The notes under the pieces are model-generated. The model worked only from the letters and a program-made list of their open reading frames with translations. It made no database searches and was not told the origin of the DNA. DNA of 64,000 nucleotides from contig JAQOTA010000053.1 in the NCBI GenBank assembly GCA_029532415.1, positions 5,456,001-5,520,000 of the forward strand, written 5' to 3'. Numbering within the stretch: the stretch's first letter is position 1; every line of letters starts with the position of its first letter. Of the stretch, positions 34,096-44,260 are shown in pieces. The translations under genes and the position numbers were made by a program. This stretch comes from Marasmius tenuissimus (lineage: Eukaryota > Basidiomycota > Agaricomycetes > Agaricales > Marasmiaceae).

Positions 34096-34467
34096 GGAAG
34101 CCAGCTCCAACTGAAGAACAGCTGACAGCTGTTGAACAGGCACACGAAGAGCTTTTGGAAAGTCAAGGGTATCAACCCGATGATTCAGATGATGATGCCT
34201 GAACGCACAATCAAACTCAAGAACTTCCAACTACTAGCCCAGTCCCTGGCGAAGTTTGGACTTTGCCAAGACCAAACACAACTCAGGGTAGTGTGGAGCC
34301 GTTGCAAGTACAATGGTCTAGTTGACTCCGAAAGTAGTGAATACAATTGAATTCGCTACATACAAGTATACAAATACAAAAGTTCTTATGATTTTCTATT
34401 CAACAGGGCGGCAAAACTTCATAACAATATTAGTTCAAATATATAGGAGCATCAGATTGAGACTTAC

Positions 34468-35045
34468 CTAGGCATTGGAAGTGTCAGAAGAGCCGACGGT
34501 GGCAGTAGTGGAGTTGTTGGATCGAGCCCTAGTCAAAAAGGAGCGAACCGACGACGCGTTGACGCGAAAAGGCCGGTTGTCTTGCTGTTTCTGTATGGGA
34601 CTTGAAGGTGATTAGTGGCTAACAATGAATTACAAGATTCGACTTACCGAAAACAGTCAACGAGGTCAAGAAGGTGTCGAGACCGAGAGCCGAGAGCGGC
34701 CTTATTGATTTCTTTCTCAACTGTGTTCTCTCCAAGACTACCGGAGATGTCCTGACTAGCCTCTTCGACCCGATGGAAGTATTGAACGGTGTCTTCGGCG
34801 AGATTGAGAGATCTACGAGCGGCGCTCGCCAACTCAGTGCTCTGGGTTTCTCCACTCAAACCGTTGGCACCCGGAACACCTGGAATGGCATTCAGCTTAG
34901 CGGATACCATGGACACTTCCCAGGTGAGTCAGCGAAGCATGCTTTGAATCTCAGGGAAGGCGTGTAGTGGGTTACCCCGACGATATTTCATAGCCTCACG
35001 GGCTACGGAAATCAAGTCCCTCTCGATCGTGATCTTCCTCCCCAT
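34468..35045 (-). CDS. small spliced gene antisense in the Ty3 element (copy 1)
   Basis: Read leftward: ATG at 35045, exon 35045-34976 (MGRKITIERDLISVAREAMK), a 60-nt intron with a CTGAC branch point, exon 34915-34648 (containing LGENTVEKEINKAALGSRSR), an intron with an ACTAATC branch motif, and exon 34590-34468 (PFRVNASSVRSFLTRA, stop TAG). The second intron as I read it joins the two frames one base out of phase, and the same is true in copy 2, so the true junction is unresolved. I recognise no domain. Its reality rests on comparison with copy 2 (40083-40540): the differences fall almost entirely at third codon positions in both shared exons, a mark of protein-level selection. It lies on the opposite strand to gag and pol. 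Confidence 0.65.
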
Positions 35046-35132
35046 TTACCTCAAGAATCCTCAAGTTCAAGGCTTGAGAATCAAGATGAAAGCAAGATCG
35101 AGGGTGATAGAGGAGATGAAAGCGACGAGCGG

Positions 35133-36503
35133 ATGAAAAGATGGAAAGAGAAAGGAAAATGGAAAGCTGGTGAGTTGTCATCACCACCCGGAGGTTCTGG
35201 ATCGAGAAATACAAGCTGGAGACGTAGCTCGAGAGCTAACGCAGGTGGAGGGTCGATTCCTGATGCCTTTTTACAGGCTCAAAATTTCCGGCAAGCGATG
35301 GCCGATGCGAACAAATCGGTTAGCCAGCCAGGACCCACATCTACAACTCATCCATCTCCCCGAGTTCCCCTAGCAAGACCCAGGGAAGATTCTGGCGGTA
35401 ACGAAACCTCAGGCCCCCAGAATACAACTCCAAGTACCAGCCATAGAAGATTGGGCCTTTCACTTCCAACCCGTGTGGATACTGGTGCTGGAGAACCGAC
35501 TCGTTTGAGAGATACAGTGGCGAACGGCCCAGTATCTTCAAGGGTTGACGTGGTAAATGACCTGCCAATGCCCTCGAGAGACATAGCGAACGGCTTGTCT
35601 CCATCTTCATTGCATAGAACACCTTTGGTGGGTTCAATCCCCTCAGGTGGTTTTGGTGGTTCTCCTCCAGGGTTGTCGCCACCATCGTCAAAGGGTGGCA
35701 AAGACGACGATAATGACGATGATAACCATTGCTTGACCAAGGTAAGCGGTCCAGCAGGTTCAGCACCGTCAGAATCGTCTGACGATTCAATTATAGGTCA
35801 TACTGGATTGATGTCTACGACTTCAACTGATTCAATAATGGATTCGACCTCGTCCAGTACGACTTATTATTCATTTCCGTCCAACAACGATGACGACGGA
35901 CCTCCAGTGGTGCCCTCAACAGGCCCTAACGTCTCTAACTCGCGATTTCTGGCGATAGGACTGCCTCCTCCACCACCACCACCGCCGTCTGGACCTCCTT
36001 CTGGATGGTACAATGACCCTGGACGGGGACCTACAGGCTACAGTTATGGTCAAGGTCCACCTCGACCGCCTCCCCCTCGTGGCTACGGCTATGGTTACGG
36101 TGCACCACCACCACCACCACCACCTCCTCCCACACCTAACGGCTTCAGTTTTGGAGCACCCCCACCGCTGCCTCCTCCTCCATTTGGTTTTGGCGGATAC
36201 CTTCCACCTCCACCACCGCCTCCACCACCAGGCTTCTACTATGGCCCACCAGGCCCACCAGGACCTCCCGGCCCTCCAGTGTTGAATTTGTGGACTATAA
36301 TTAGATCCCGGTATATCCGAAGTCCCGGTTCATACTTCCCGCCATTGATGTTATGCGGGACAATGCATTCACTATTGTTCTATTCGTCTATTGTTCACTA
36401 TGCTCATATGTACAATTCCTATTTTCATCCCTTTATGGTAACTCTATTGTATCTGCATGTATATAAGCTCGTAGTTCTCTACTTGAATCTGCAGTGTGCT
36501 TGA
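35133..36503 (+). CDS. proline-rich ORF of the Ty3 element
   Basis: An open frame of 456 codons without a recognised domain. Residues 1-270 are Ser/Thr/Pro/Gly-rich and disordered with acidic stretches (KDDDNDDDN). Residues 275-390 carry five long polyproline runs separated by Gly/Tyr-rich spacers (GYGYGYGAPPPPPPP type), very like a formin FH1 or SH3-ligand region; then a hydrophobic C-terminal segment of about 70 residues follows. It sits between the gag-like region and the Gag core frame 36589-37461 and may be the disordered N-terminal part of that Gag, separated by decay. The hydrophobic end may just be read-through into non-coding sequence. Confidence 0.45.
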   Translation: MKRWKEKGKWKAGELSSPPGGSGSRNTSWRRSSRANAGGGSIPDAFLQAQNFRQAMADANKSVSQPGPTSTTHPSPRVPLARPREDSGGNETSGPQNTTPSTSHRRLGLSLPTRVDTGAGEPTRLRDTVANGPVSSRVDVVNDLPMPSRDIANGLSPSSLHRTPLVGSIPSGGFGGSPPGLSPPSSKGGKDDDNDDDNHCLTKVSGPAGSAPSESSDDSIIGHTGLMSTTSTDSIMDSTSSSTTYYSFPSNNDDDGPPVVPSTGPNVSNSRFLAIGLPPPPPPPPSGPPSGWYNDPGRGPTGYSYGQGPPRPPPPRGYGYGYGAPPPPPPPPPTPNGFSFGAPPPLPPPPFGFGGYLPPPPPPPPPGFYYGPPGPPGPPGPPVLNLWTIIRSRYIRSPGSYFPPLMLCGTMHSLLFYSSIVHYAHMYNSYFHPFMVTLLYLHVYKLVVLYLNLQCA

Positions 36504-36588
36504 GCTTCTACGTCTCGCCTCTAACTCTCTAAACTCCTCTCTGGTAAGTAGTAGTGTAGCCATGTTGTAGTCCTCTGCGCTAGGCGTC

Positions 36589-37461
36589 ATGCCGGCTCAT
36601 CATCCAGGACCACAAGGCCCCTCTGGCTCCTCGGGACGAGATTTAGTGCTCTCTACGATAAGTCATGAAGAAGATTCCAGACTGACCCGTGAAGCGGTGA
36701 ATCGAGAATCGAAGCTGGAGATTAAGAAGCCTAGGGAGTTTGACGGCTCAAAACCTGATGAGTTTCGAGGATTCATCAGTGAGTGCATTCGGATGTTTAT
36801 CGCGAAGCCTCACATTTACGTTTCGGATCAGGATAAGGTTCAGTTTGCGTCGTCGTACCTAGCTGGTGCAGCGGCTCGAACCTTTCAGAACTGGGCGGAA
36901 AGGGAGTTGAACAAAGGGGAGATACGCGCTGCCTTACATACATGGCGGGATTTTGTAGACGAAATGAGACGTTTGTTTGGCGTTCATGACGAGCAGCTTC
37001 AAGCTCAAGCCCTATTAGATCGCGTTATCCAACGCTTCGGCGAAACCTTCGCTGAATTTTTGGTGAGGTTTGAGGATGCCTCGTTGCTCACGCGGTACAA
37101 TGAGTACGCGTTGAAGTGGCGTCTTATTGCACAGATCCGACAGGATCTTTGTGATCGTATCACCTACATCGGTGGTATCCCGGAGCATTACCGTTATGTA
37201 GTTGAAAGACTCCCCGAGATAGATGGGGCTCGTCAAGCTTTTGCGGACATAGGTCTTACAAACCGTCCAACGAGTTTGTATCAACCTACTTACCAGAACC
37301 AGGTTGCTTCAACATCTGCTAATCCCCCTTCGACAGCATTAGTTGTATCTAAAGGGAATAGGTCGGGCCCGCGAGTAAATCGTCGTCCCGAAACTGCCCA
37401 AGCCCGGGCTGCACAAGATTCGACTCCGGAACAACCTATGATGCGTATATCGCGTCCTTGA
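36589..37461 (+). CDS. Ty3/gypsy Gag core
   Basis: A frame of 290 codons. Around residues 48-200 it has the typical retrotransposon Gag core: KKPREFDGSKPDEFRGFISE, YVSDQDKVQFASSYLAGAAA, FQNWAERELN, WRDFVDEMRRLFG, then a helical LLTRYNEYALKWRLIAQIRQ stretch. Its role in an active element is to form the particle that packages the RNA. The C-terminal part is Ser/Thr/Pro-rich; a CCHC zinc knuckle was not found. Pol follows on the same strand after a short gap with stops. Confidence 0.75.
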   Translation: MPAHHPGPQGPSGSSGRDLVLSTISHEEDSRLTREAVNRESKLEIKKPREFDGSKPDEFRGFISECIRMFIAKPHIYVSDQDKVQFASSYLAGAAARTFQNWAERELNKGEIRAALHTWRDFVDEMRRLFGVHDEQLQAQALLDRVIQRFGETFAEFLVRFEDASLLTRYNEYALKWRLIAQIRQDLCDRITYIGGIPEHYRYVVERLPEIDGARQAFADIGLTNRPTSLYQPTYQNQVASTSANPPSTALVVSKGNRSGPRVNRRPETAQARAAQDSTPEQPMMRISRP

Positions 37462-37542
37462 CGCGAGAGAAGAATGGCCAACGGCCTTTGATCCAGGTGC
37501 GGAGGAACCGGCCATATTGGGAGAAATTGTACTAATCCACCA

Positions 37543-39956
37543 GTGGATAGTGTCCCTCCCGATACGGCCACAGGACGATTAGGGTACACAATGGAGGACC
37601 TACCTGCCGAGGCCGATATCTTTGCTTACGAATTTGACCAGAATGGAGATGCTCACCTTGTTGAGGATCCCGATACAGTTGAGGACGACTCAGAACGAGT
37701 TGACAACGCGTCGGGAAACGAGCATGGGACTCAAGACCTCGAGAAGGGGGAGAACTGAGTCCGACTACTAGCCCGTCCCCTTCAAATTCTACAAAACCTC
37801 AAAACTCAAACTTTTCTCGAAATGATGGCCTGAATTGCATTTCCTTACGATCAGCTATCACCTCAACACGACCATCCTCCCTCTCGAATCTCGAACGGGT
37901 ATCTATTTCTTCATGTTCGAACGACGCTTTTATCATACAATCTCATTTATGATCTCGTGAGAATCCAGTCCTCCCCTCCTTAAATGATTGTGGTGCTTCT
38001 CGACTTTTCATTGATGAATAAGAAGCCCGTCAAAACCTCCTGTTCGTTAGAGAACTCCCAAGAGCTGTAGCTCTAACACTATTCGATGGACAGGACACCT
38101 CGGCTGGACTCATCACCCACGCTCTTTACGCTGACATCGTCTTTGATGATGGTACTATACACTCGGGCGAGGAGTTCCTTATCACTCGCCTCCATCCCTC
38201 AGCAAAACTCGTACTAGGTTTACCCTGGTTGCGGAAGTATAACCCTCCAATAGACTGGAAAGAGCTCACGGTTTCGCTCAATGGCTCAGAACGATTAGCA
38301 GCTACGCTTAGCCGTGATGTTAAGTTCTCGTTACACAATGAGCCTATGGCCATTCCCTCAATCCCCTCCGAAGGAATCCAATTTTTAGGAGCTCAAAACT
38401 TCCTGCAAATGGTTGAAAAAGAGGGATGTGACGCGTACCTTCTTGGTATTTGCCCATACTCACCTCCTCCTTTTTCTCCATGGCTGGCGGCTGCTGAGAT
38501 TCAAGAAACAATACGCTCAAGCGGACTCATGACCCCCGAGGAGCGATCCAAGTTTGAAAAAGTCGTTCCAACTCACTACCATGGTTTTGTGAGAGTCTTT
38601 TCGGCACTCGAGGCTCAGAATATGCCTCCACATCGTTCGTACGACATGTGCATAGATACCGTCAACAATGAGTATCCACCAATAGGTCGGATCTACAATA
38701 TGTCCGAAACAGAACTTCAGGCCCTCAAGACCCATATTGACGAGATGCTTGATAAAGGGTTTATTCGCCCCTCTAACTCGCCAATAGGAGCGCCCGTTCT
38801 ATTTGCAAAAAAGAAGGATGGCACGTTACGTTTGTGTATCAATTATCGAGCGTTGAATCGACTCACGAAACGAAACACTTACCCCATTCCTCTCATCGGC
38901 ACGTTCATTGACAGGCTTCGTAAATCCACCATCTATACTAAATTGGACTTACGCGCTGGCTACTACAATGTTCGAGTAGCAGAGGGCCACAAATGGAAGA
39001 CGGCGTTCAGGACAAGGTATGGAGCTTTCGAATACTTAGTGATGCCGTTTGGTCTCACTAACGCTCCTTCAGTTTTCCAGCAGTTCATGAACGAACTGTT
39101 TCACGATATGGTAGATGTGAACGTCATTGTTTACTTAGATGACATTCTCATCTACTTGGAGAACGGGCAGGACCATATCCGCGATGTCAGTGAAGTACTA
39201 CGACGGTTGGAGAAGAACGACTTACATCTTAAGCCCGAAAAGTGTGAGTTTCACACTGTTTCTGTTGAATACCTAGGGGTCATTGTCTCACCTTCAGGTA
39301 TCAAGATGGATCCAAAGAAGGTACAGGTGATCCAAGACTGGCCCGTACTGACCACCGTCAAGGAAGTTCAATCCTTCCTGGGGTTTGCAAACTTTTATAG
39401 ACGATTCATCGATAATTATTCGGGCATCGTCAAGCCCCTCACTACGCTCACGTCGAAGAAAAAGGAATGGGATTGGTCTCCCGAATGCCAAGGAGTGTTT
39501 GAGCTACTCAAACAGGCGTTTGTGGAAGCTCCTATCCTCCGACATTTCGATCCCTCGCTACCGATAGTGGTGGAAACAGATTCATCGGACTATGCCGTAG
39601 CCTCGATTATATCTCAGCCACATCCTAGTTCCCAAGAGCTTCATCCGGTAGCATTCTACGCTCGGAGCATGGCACCGGCAGAACTCAACTACGATATTTA
39701 TGATAAAGAATTGCTTGCCATTGTAGAATCGTTCAGGCAATGGCGTGCGTACTTGGAAGGGTCTCGATTCACGATCCAGGTGTTCACTGATCACAATAAC
39801 TTACAGTTTTTCACAACTACAAAGCAGTTGAGCCGTCGACAAGCTCGCTGGTCCGAATTTCCCTCGGGGTTCGACTTCTCGATCAATTACCGCCCAGGTC
39901 GTTTGGGTCTCAAACCTGACGCCCTTACGAGACGGTCAGACCGCCTGAGAAAGTAG
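37543..39956 (+). pseudogene. Ty3/gypsy Pol: protease, reverse transcriptase, RNase H; no integrase
   Basis: The protease region (about 37980-38260) reads LNDCGASRLFIDE, then a TAA codon, then GLPWLRKYNPPIDW. The active-site Ser/Thr of D(S/T)G is Cys, and the stop splits the domain. From 38229 to 39956 a 575-codon frame is open: RT with YNMSETELQALKTHIDEMLD, KKKDGTLRLCINYRALN, FGLTNAPSVFQQFMNELF and the catalytic YLDD; connection; RNase H with ETDSSDYA (Asp), KELLAIVES (Glu) and FTDHNNLQFF (Asp). The frame stops right after NYRPGRLGLKPDALTRR, where an integrase would normally continue. The RT/RNase H part looks chemically intact but the element cannot be autonomous. Confidence 0.85.
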
Positions 39957-40082
39957 GAGGTCCCTTTGATTCATAAACTACAAATACAAATACAAATACA
40001 AATTTTCTTTTCGACTCGATAGGGCAGCAAACTAAGTAAGGATATCAAAATTAGAAAAGGATGAGATTGGACCAAGACTCAC

Positions 40083-40540
40083 TTAGGCGTCAGAAGTATC
40101 GGAAGACCCAACAGTAGCTGTGGTAGAATTGTTGGATTTCGCCCTTGTCAAAAAGGTGCGAACCGACGACGCGTTGACGCGAAAAGGCCGGCTGTCTTTC
40201 TTTTCCTGAGAAGGACTTGAGGGTGATTAGTCGCTAACAGCAAATAGTAGAGTTCGACTCACCGAAAACGGTCGACAAGGTCGAGTAGGTGACGAGAACG
40301 AGAACCCAAGGCTGCCTTATTGATTTCCTTCTCAACGGTGTTCTCACCAAGGCTCCCAAATATTCCCCGACTAGCCTCTTCAACACGGTGAATGTACCAA
40401 ACAGTGTCCTCAGCGAGAGTAAGGGAACGGCAAGCGGCACTTGCCAACTCAGCAGTCTGGGTTTCCCCACTCAAACCATAGGCTCCGAGGACTCCAGGGA
40501 TGCTGTTCAACTTGAAAGATACCAACGACCTCGACGCCAA
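40083..40540 (-). CDS. small spliced gene antisense in the Ty3 element (copy 2, 5'-truncated)
   Basis: A paralogue of the gene at 34468-35045. The exon from about 40523 to 40263 contains LGENTVEKEINKAALGSRSR, identical to copy 1 in protein, and the last exon, ending in TAA at 40085-40083, contains PFRVNASSVRTFLTRA. The intron between them keeps the same internal motif (GTTAGC, then ACTAATC). Similarity to copy 1 ends near 40523, so the first exon is missing. As in copy 1, the stop codon is followed at once by a good donor (GTGAGT), suggesting a further intron in the 3' untranslated part. Function unknown. Confidence 0.5.
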
Positions 40541-40726
40541 GATCCTACAACCGCAGTGTTGGAGTTAGTATCTGCGAAATTAGAAGCTGCCGGGCTTCTT
40601 TGGAAGATGGAATAAACTAGCTGACTGAATTGTTTGGCTACGTGACTCAATGGCGAGCTTACCCACTAACAGAAACCCTTGCCCAGGGCTTCTAGAGCGC
40701 ACACCCCAGTGGAGTAAACTCCACCC

Positions 40727-40753
40727 TCAAGAGGAGGGTAATGTCATGAGTCA
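40727..40753 (+). other. polypurine tract and 3' LTR start
   Basis: A purine-rich run (AAGAGGAGGGTAA) directly precedes TGTCATGAGTC, the same 11 bases that start the LTR-like region at 30640. In Ty3-type elements the polypurine tract primes plus-strand synthesis and abuts the 3' LTR. The LTR itself is lost or diverged within a few hundred bases, where the repeat array begins. Confidence 0.5.
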
Positions 40754-41099
40754 CGACAACATGACATCCTAAATACTGAATTTCCACACATCCGAGGCTC
40801 AGAAGTCGTGCTGACAAGATGCCTGCTGACGCTCGGGACATATCCGAGCTCTGGAGTTACAAAAAGCGGACGGGTAGCCAAGAAAAAATATTAAAATCTG
40901 GCGCAGTATCCCCAATTGATTCCCATCCCGGGGAGCTATTAATTTTTCCAGATAGACGTTGAGTTGAATGACGGTAAAACGTACCGTGCAGTTAGTGCTA
41001 CGGGTACCCTGCCGTTTAGTCAATTGTACCCTGCCGTTTGAGAGCACGTGAGCTGCAGTTGAGATGGCCCATCAATTAACTGCTTTAACTGCTCCCCCC

Positions 41100-42890
41100 A
41101 TCATTCAACTGCAGAGGTATGTAGATACCACCCGCAAACAGTGAGTCGAATTGGTATACTATCACCTCTCGCAACAGTACAGCTGATGTGTACTGTGTAT
41201 CTCGGTAGTATCTGGAAACCGTTGTGATGTTGAGCGGGGTAGTTAATCATTTCCACTGGATCTCAGTCGACGATGACGCGGCTTGATTCTGTTAGTACTT
41301 GGATACTATTCAATGCTGGCGGATCAGTGGTAACGAAAGGCTGCTCGAGAGCGAATACTGGTCAGTCAATCTCGAGAGCTCTTACTGCCATCATGTACTC
41401 ACCGATGCTTTTTAGGGACGATATGGACGCCTCTGGGCACGGCTATATTGACAGTGGACGTTCAAGAAGGACTAGGCAAGGGTTAACGTGAAATCCATCC
41501 CGACATGATGTACTGACGGTGGCTCATGCAGGTGGTAGTCAGATACTATCCAGCAAAAGGGCTGTCTGAACAGTTCTACAGTGCTACCGGCGCCGGGCCG
41601 GCTCTGGGCAGCAGGGATCAAGATACTACTCGAATAATGTTGGGTGTGAGTGGTAGCAGGATCCTACTTAGTAGTGCTGGGGGCGGTATTTGGATACTGC
41701 CTGACGAGAGGTACGTACGAATGGTTCTCCAGTGCTACTGACGCTGGGCCGGCTCTGGGCAAGAGGAATCAGAATACTACTCAAATAATGCTGGGTTGGC
41801 ATACTATCACCTCTCGCAATGGTACAGCTGACGTATACTAACTCAGTAGTATTGAGATACCATTGCGGGGCAGTAAGTTAATTCTTTTGGGTCTCGATGA
41901 CACGGCTTAATTCAGCCAGCACCCAGATACTACTCGACAACGGCGGTTACTGGAGACTACTGAAGGAGTAACGAAGGAATACTTAAGAATGGTCACTGGT
42001 GCGTCAATCTGGATACCTCTGACGACCGATAGGTACCTACCGATGCTTTCTGGTGGGACAGATTTCAGCAAAGAGCTCTCAGGAGGAGCAGGGCGAGCTA
42101 CATTGCGGAATATGCCTCGAGAATGAGGCGTTTACAGCAGCTCAGGCCGGTAGTCTACCTATACTACCCATCGACACGCCAAAACGTATGGTTAGTGAAA
42201 ACCACTGAAGACGGACCGGCTGTGCCATGTGGTTAGCGAAGACTACTGAAGATTGGGCCTGCTGTGAGGAGTAACGAGGTACCACTCACGATTGGCGGTG
42301 ATGGTGAGTCGAACGTGGTTACCTCTCGAGGATGAGGTACTGACGGGCGCTAATACAGGTAGTAAACAGGTGCTCCTCAACGACCCGCGCATATGAATGG
42401 TTGCCAGATACTACTGAAGCCTGCGAATGGTCAGGGGATTCTACTTGTCGTTGACTGCAGGTGAGTAGAATATGGATACCCCTCGGGAATGAGGTCCTTA
42501 CCGCGGCTCCCGCGGTGATAAACAGGTTCTACCCACCAGCACGCCTACATGAGTGGTTACAGAAGACTACTGGAGACGGGCCGACACCAGTGAACTATTC
42601 GTGAGTCGAAAATGAATACCTCTCGGGATGAAGTACTTATGGGGCTACGCCGGTAGTGAACAGGCACCACCTAAAGACACCCCCGCACAATAGTTGGCGA
42701 GTACCAATGTCAATGGGCACGGGCTATGGTATAGACCCCGGCCCAACAGCAATACACCTCAGTTGAAGTTAATGAACCTCAGGGCTGGGCACAAATCCTC
42801 ACAAATCACGATGGGGAGCAGCAATGGGGCAGGGCGTGCTCACATGGATAGTTAGCGAAGACTACTCGAGTTGAGCTGGCAGGCAAATGG
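41100..42890 (+). repeat. left degenerate repeat array
   Basis: About 1.8 kb of tandem, drifting units with no convincing coding frame. Recurrent words on this strand include GGCCGGCTCTGGGCA (near 41594 and 41750), CAGTGCTACTGACGCTGGG, GTGGTAGCAGGATCCTACTT and ATACTACTCGAATAATG. More internal units carry TACCTCTCGGGATGA-type words and GAAGACTACTGAAGA. The same words in the opposite orientation make up the array at 62190-64000. The closest stretches (41560-41800 versus 63780-63960 reversed) are nearly identical by eye. Confidence 0.8.
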
Positions 42891-42984
42891 TACTGGGATA
42901 TGGCTCGAGGACAAGTTTCAGACCTGATATCGATCAGTCGGAAGACACCGGGATTTTTCATTACTCCTCTCTATCAATTTTCCC

Positions 42985-43920
42985 TTGATCCCCCTTGCCA
43001 TGACCCTCGAAATTATCGTGTCAACTCAGGCGGCTCGCCAATATTCCTCCTTCATGGGCCATCTGCAGTCCGCTATCGACATCACAGACTTCGAAGAAGC
43101 CCATTTTGTTGTACAAAAATCCGACAGCACCCTGCCCCCCTTCAAAACCGTGGCCTGGCGGAACGTTCATGGAATCATAGCCTTGCTATGATTGGACAGC
43201 TTAGAAGCGCATACGATCTGTGGAAACTCACAGATATTGTTGAGCTTTCTCACTGCCTTCCGCTCCATCCACGGCCAAACCCACCGCTACAATCAGACGT
43301 GGGTCATGATTTATAGCTGGGGCTCCAATCCTCGCACTCAAGTGACCCGCACATTTGAGGCGTTGGATCGGGCTTACAATGCCCAATGTCATTTTGCGGA
43401 CACACTCATTGAGGCTGTGGCAATCGTCAAGTCCGCCTGCACCAGTACGTGGTCTTACCTGTATCCTCCTGAATTGTGCTGATTCCAAATCACTTCGCCA
43501 GCCCTCATCTCAGTGATGTAAGCAAGCTTCTCCATTTTGTTGAAGCTATCTCGTTCTGATGTTTTCTAGTGCCAATCCAACGGCCGCAATGAAGCTGGAC
43601 GAATACTCTCGAATGCTTGCTGTCATACCTGGTATGAATGACACTCGTATCCATATGGTTACTAGTCGGTACGGGAGTTTCACCAAATTATACAACACGT
43701 TTCAACGCCTGGAGAGCGAAGTCCGATCAGGCGGAGTGGCCCTCAACTCTGCCTTGGTGAGTCCAATCCAGATATAAGATCATTCTTGAATCAACTCACG
43801 AAATTCAGTTCTCTGAGGCAGGACCTACTCGTGGGTCTATAAAACGATGGGTCCATAACCTATACTACACGCTCATGGGCACTGATCCCAACCTCAAATT
43901 GTATTACGACTCCGACTAGA
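42985..43920 (+). pseudogene. unknown gene, one in-frame TGA
   Basis: A single frame, 42985-43482, interrupted only by TGA at 43189-43191, reads STQAARQYSSFMGHLQSAID, VVQKSDSTLPPFKTVAWRN, then SIHGQTHRYNQTWVMIYSWG. After an intron it continues from about 43568 (AAMKLDEYSRMLAVIPGMND) to 43756, and after a further intron ends with GSIKRWVHNLYYTLMGTDPN before TAG at 43918-43920. It reads like a soluble helical protein; no domain is recognised. It lies just inside the left repeat array and convergent with the KDZ transposase gene. The TGA may be a C-to-T nonsense mutation, or the exon boundary may differ from mine. Confidence 0.5.
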
Positions 43921-44260
43921 TCTTTGTACCGAATGTTTCGCAGCGTAACGCTAGTTCAGAATTGAAATTGCCTTTTTCTGCAGACAAAAGTAATTATGAT
44001 AGTTCGTTGTAAGTATTTTATTATGAGACGCAGATTCTGTTGGGGTGACTATCCTTTGTCAGACCAAAAACTCAAAGAAGATTGTAGCCGTACTCGAATT
44101 TGAGTGCTAAAGCGCTGAAGTTCGACATAGCAAAACTGGGCCACGCGCCCTACCACTCCACCTCACAGTCACTTGATCGCTCTGGAAGATTGTGGATAAT
44201 GTAGCTTGAGATGATGACGTTCGCATGTTCAAGTTTGAGTGGCTGTGTGGTAATGCATTG

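Larger units (their letters stand above)
30640..40990 (+). mobile_element. decayed Ty3/gypsy retrotransposon complex
   Basis: The left end is an LTR-like region starting TGTCATGAGTC at about 30640 with a TATA box and no long frame up to ~31600. Gag-like frames, protease, reverse transcriptase and RNase H follow to 39956. At the right end a purine-rich tract (about 40727-40740) is followed by TGTCATGAGTC again at 40743, the usual arrangement of polypurine tract and 3' LTR. The two TGTCATGAGTC starts share only about 11 bp clearly, so they may belong to different LTR families. The integrase domain expected after RNase H is absent. A ~600-bp segment occurs twice in direct orientation (34.4-35.0 and 40.0-40.5 kb). 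The complex is therefore rearranged or nested, not a single intact element. Confidence 0.75.
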
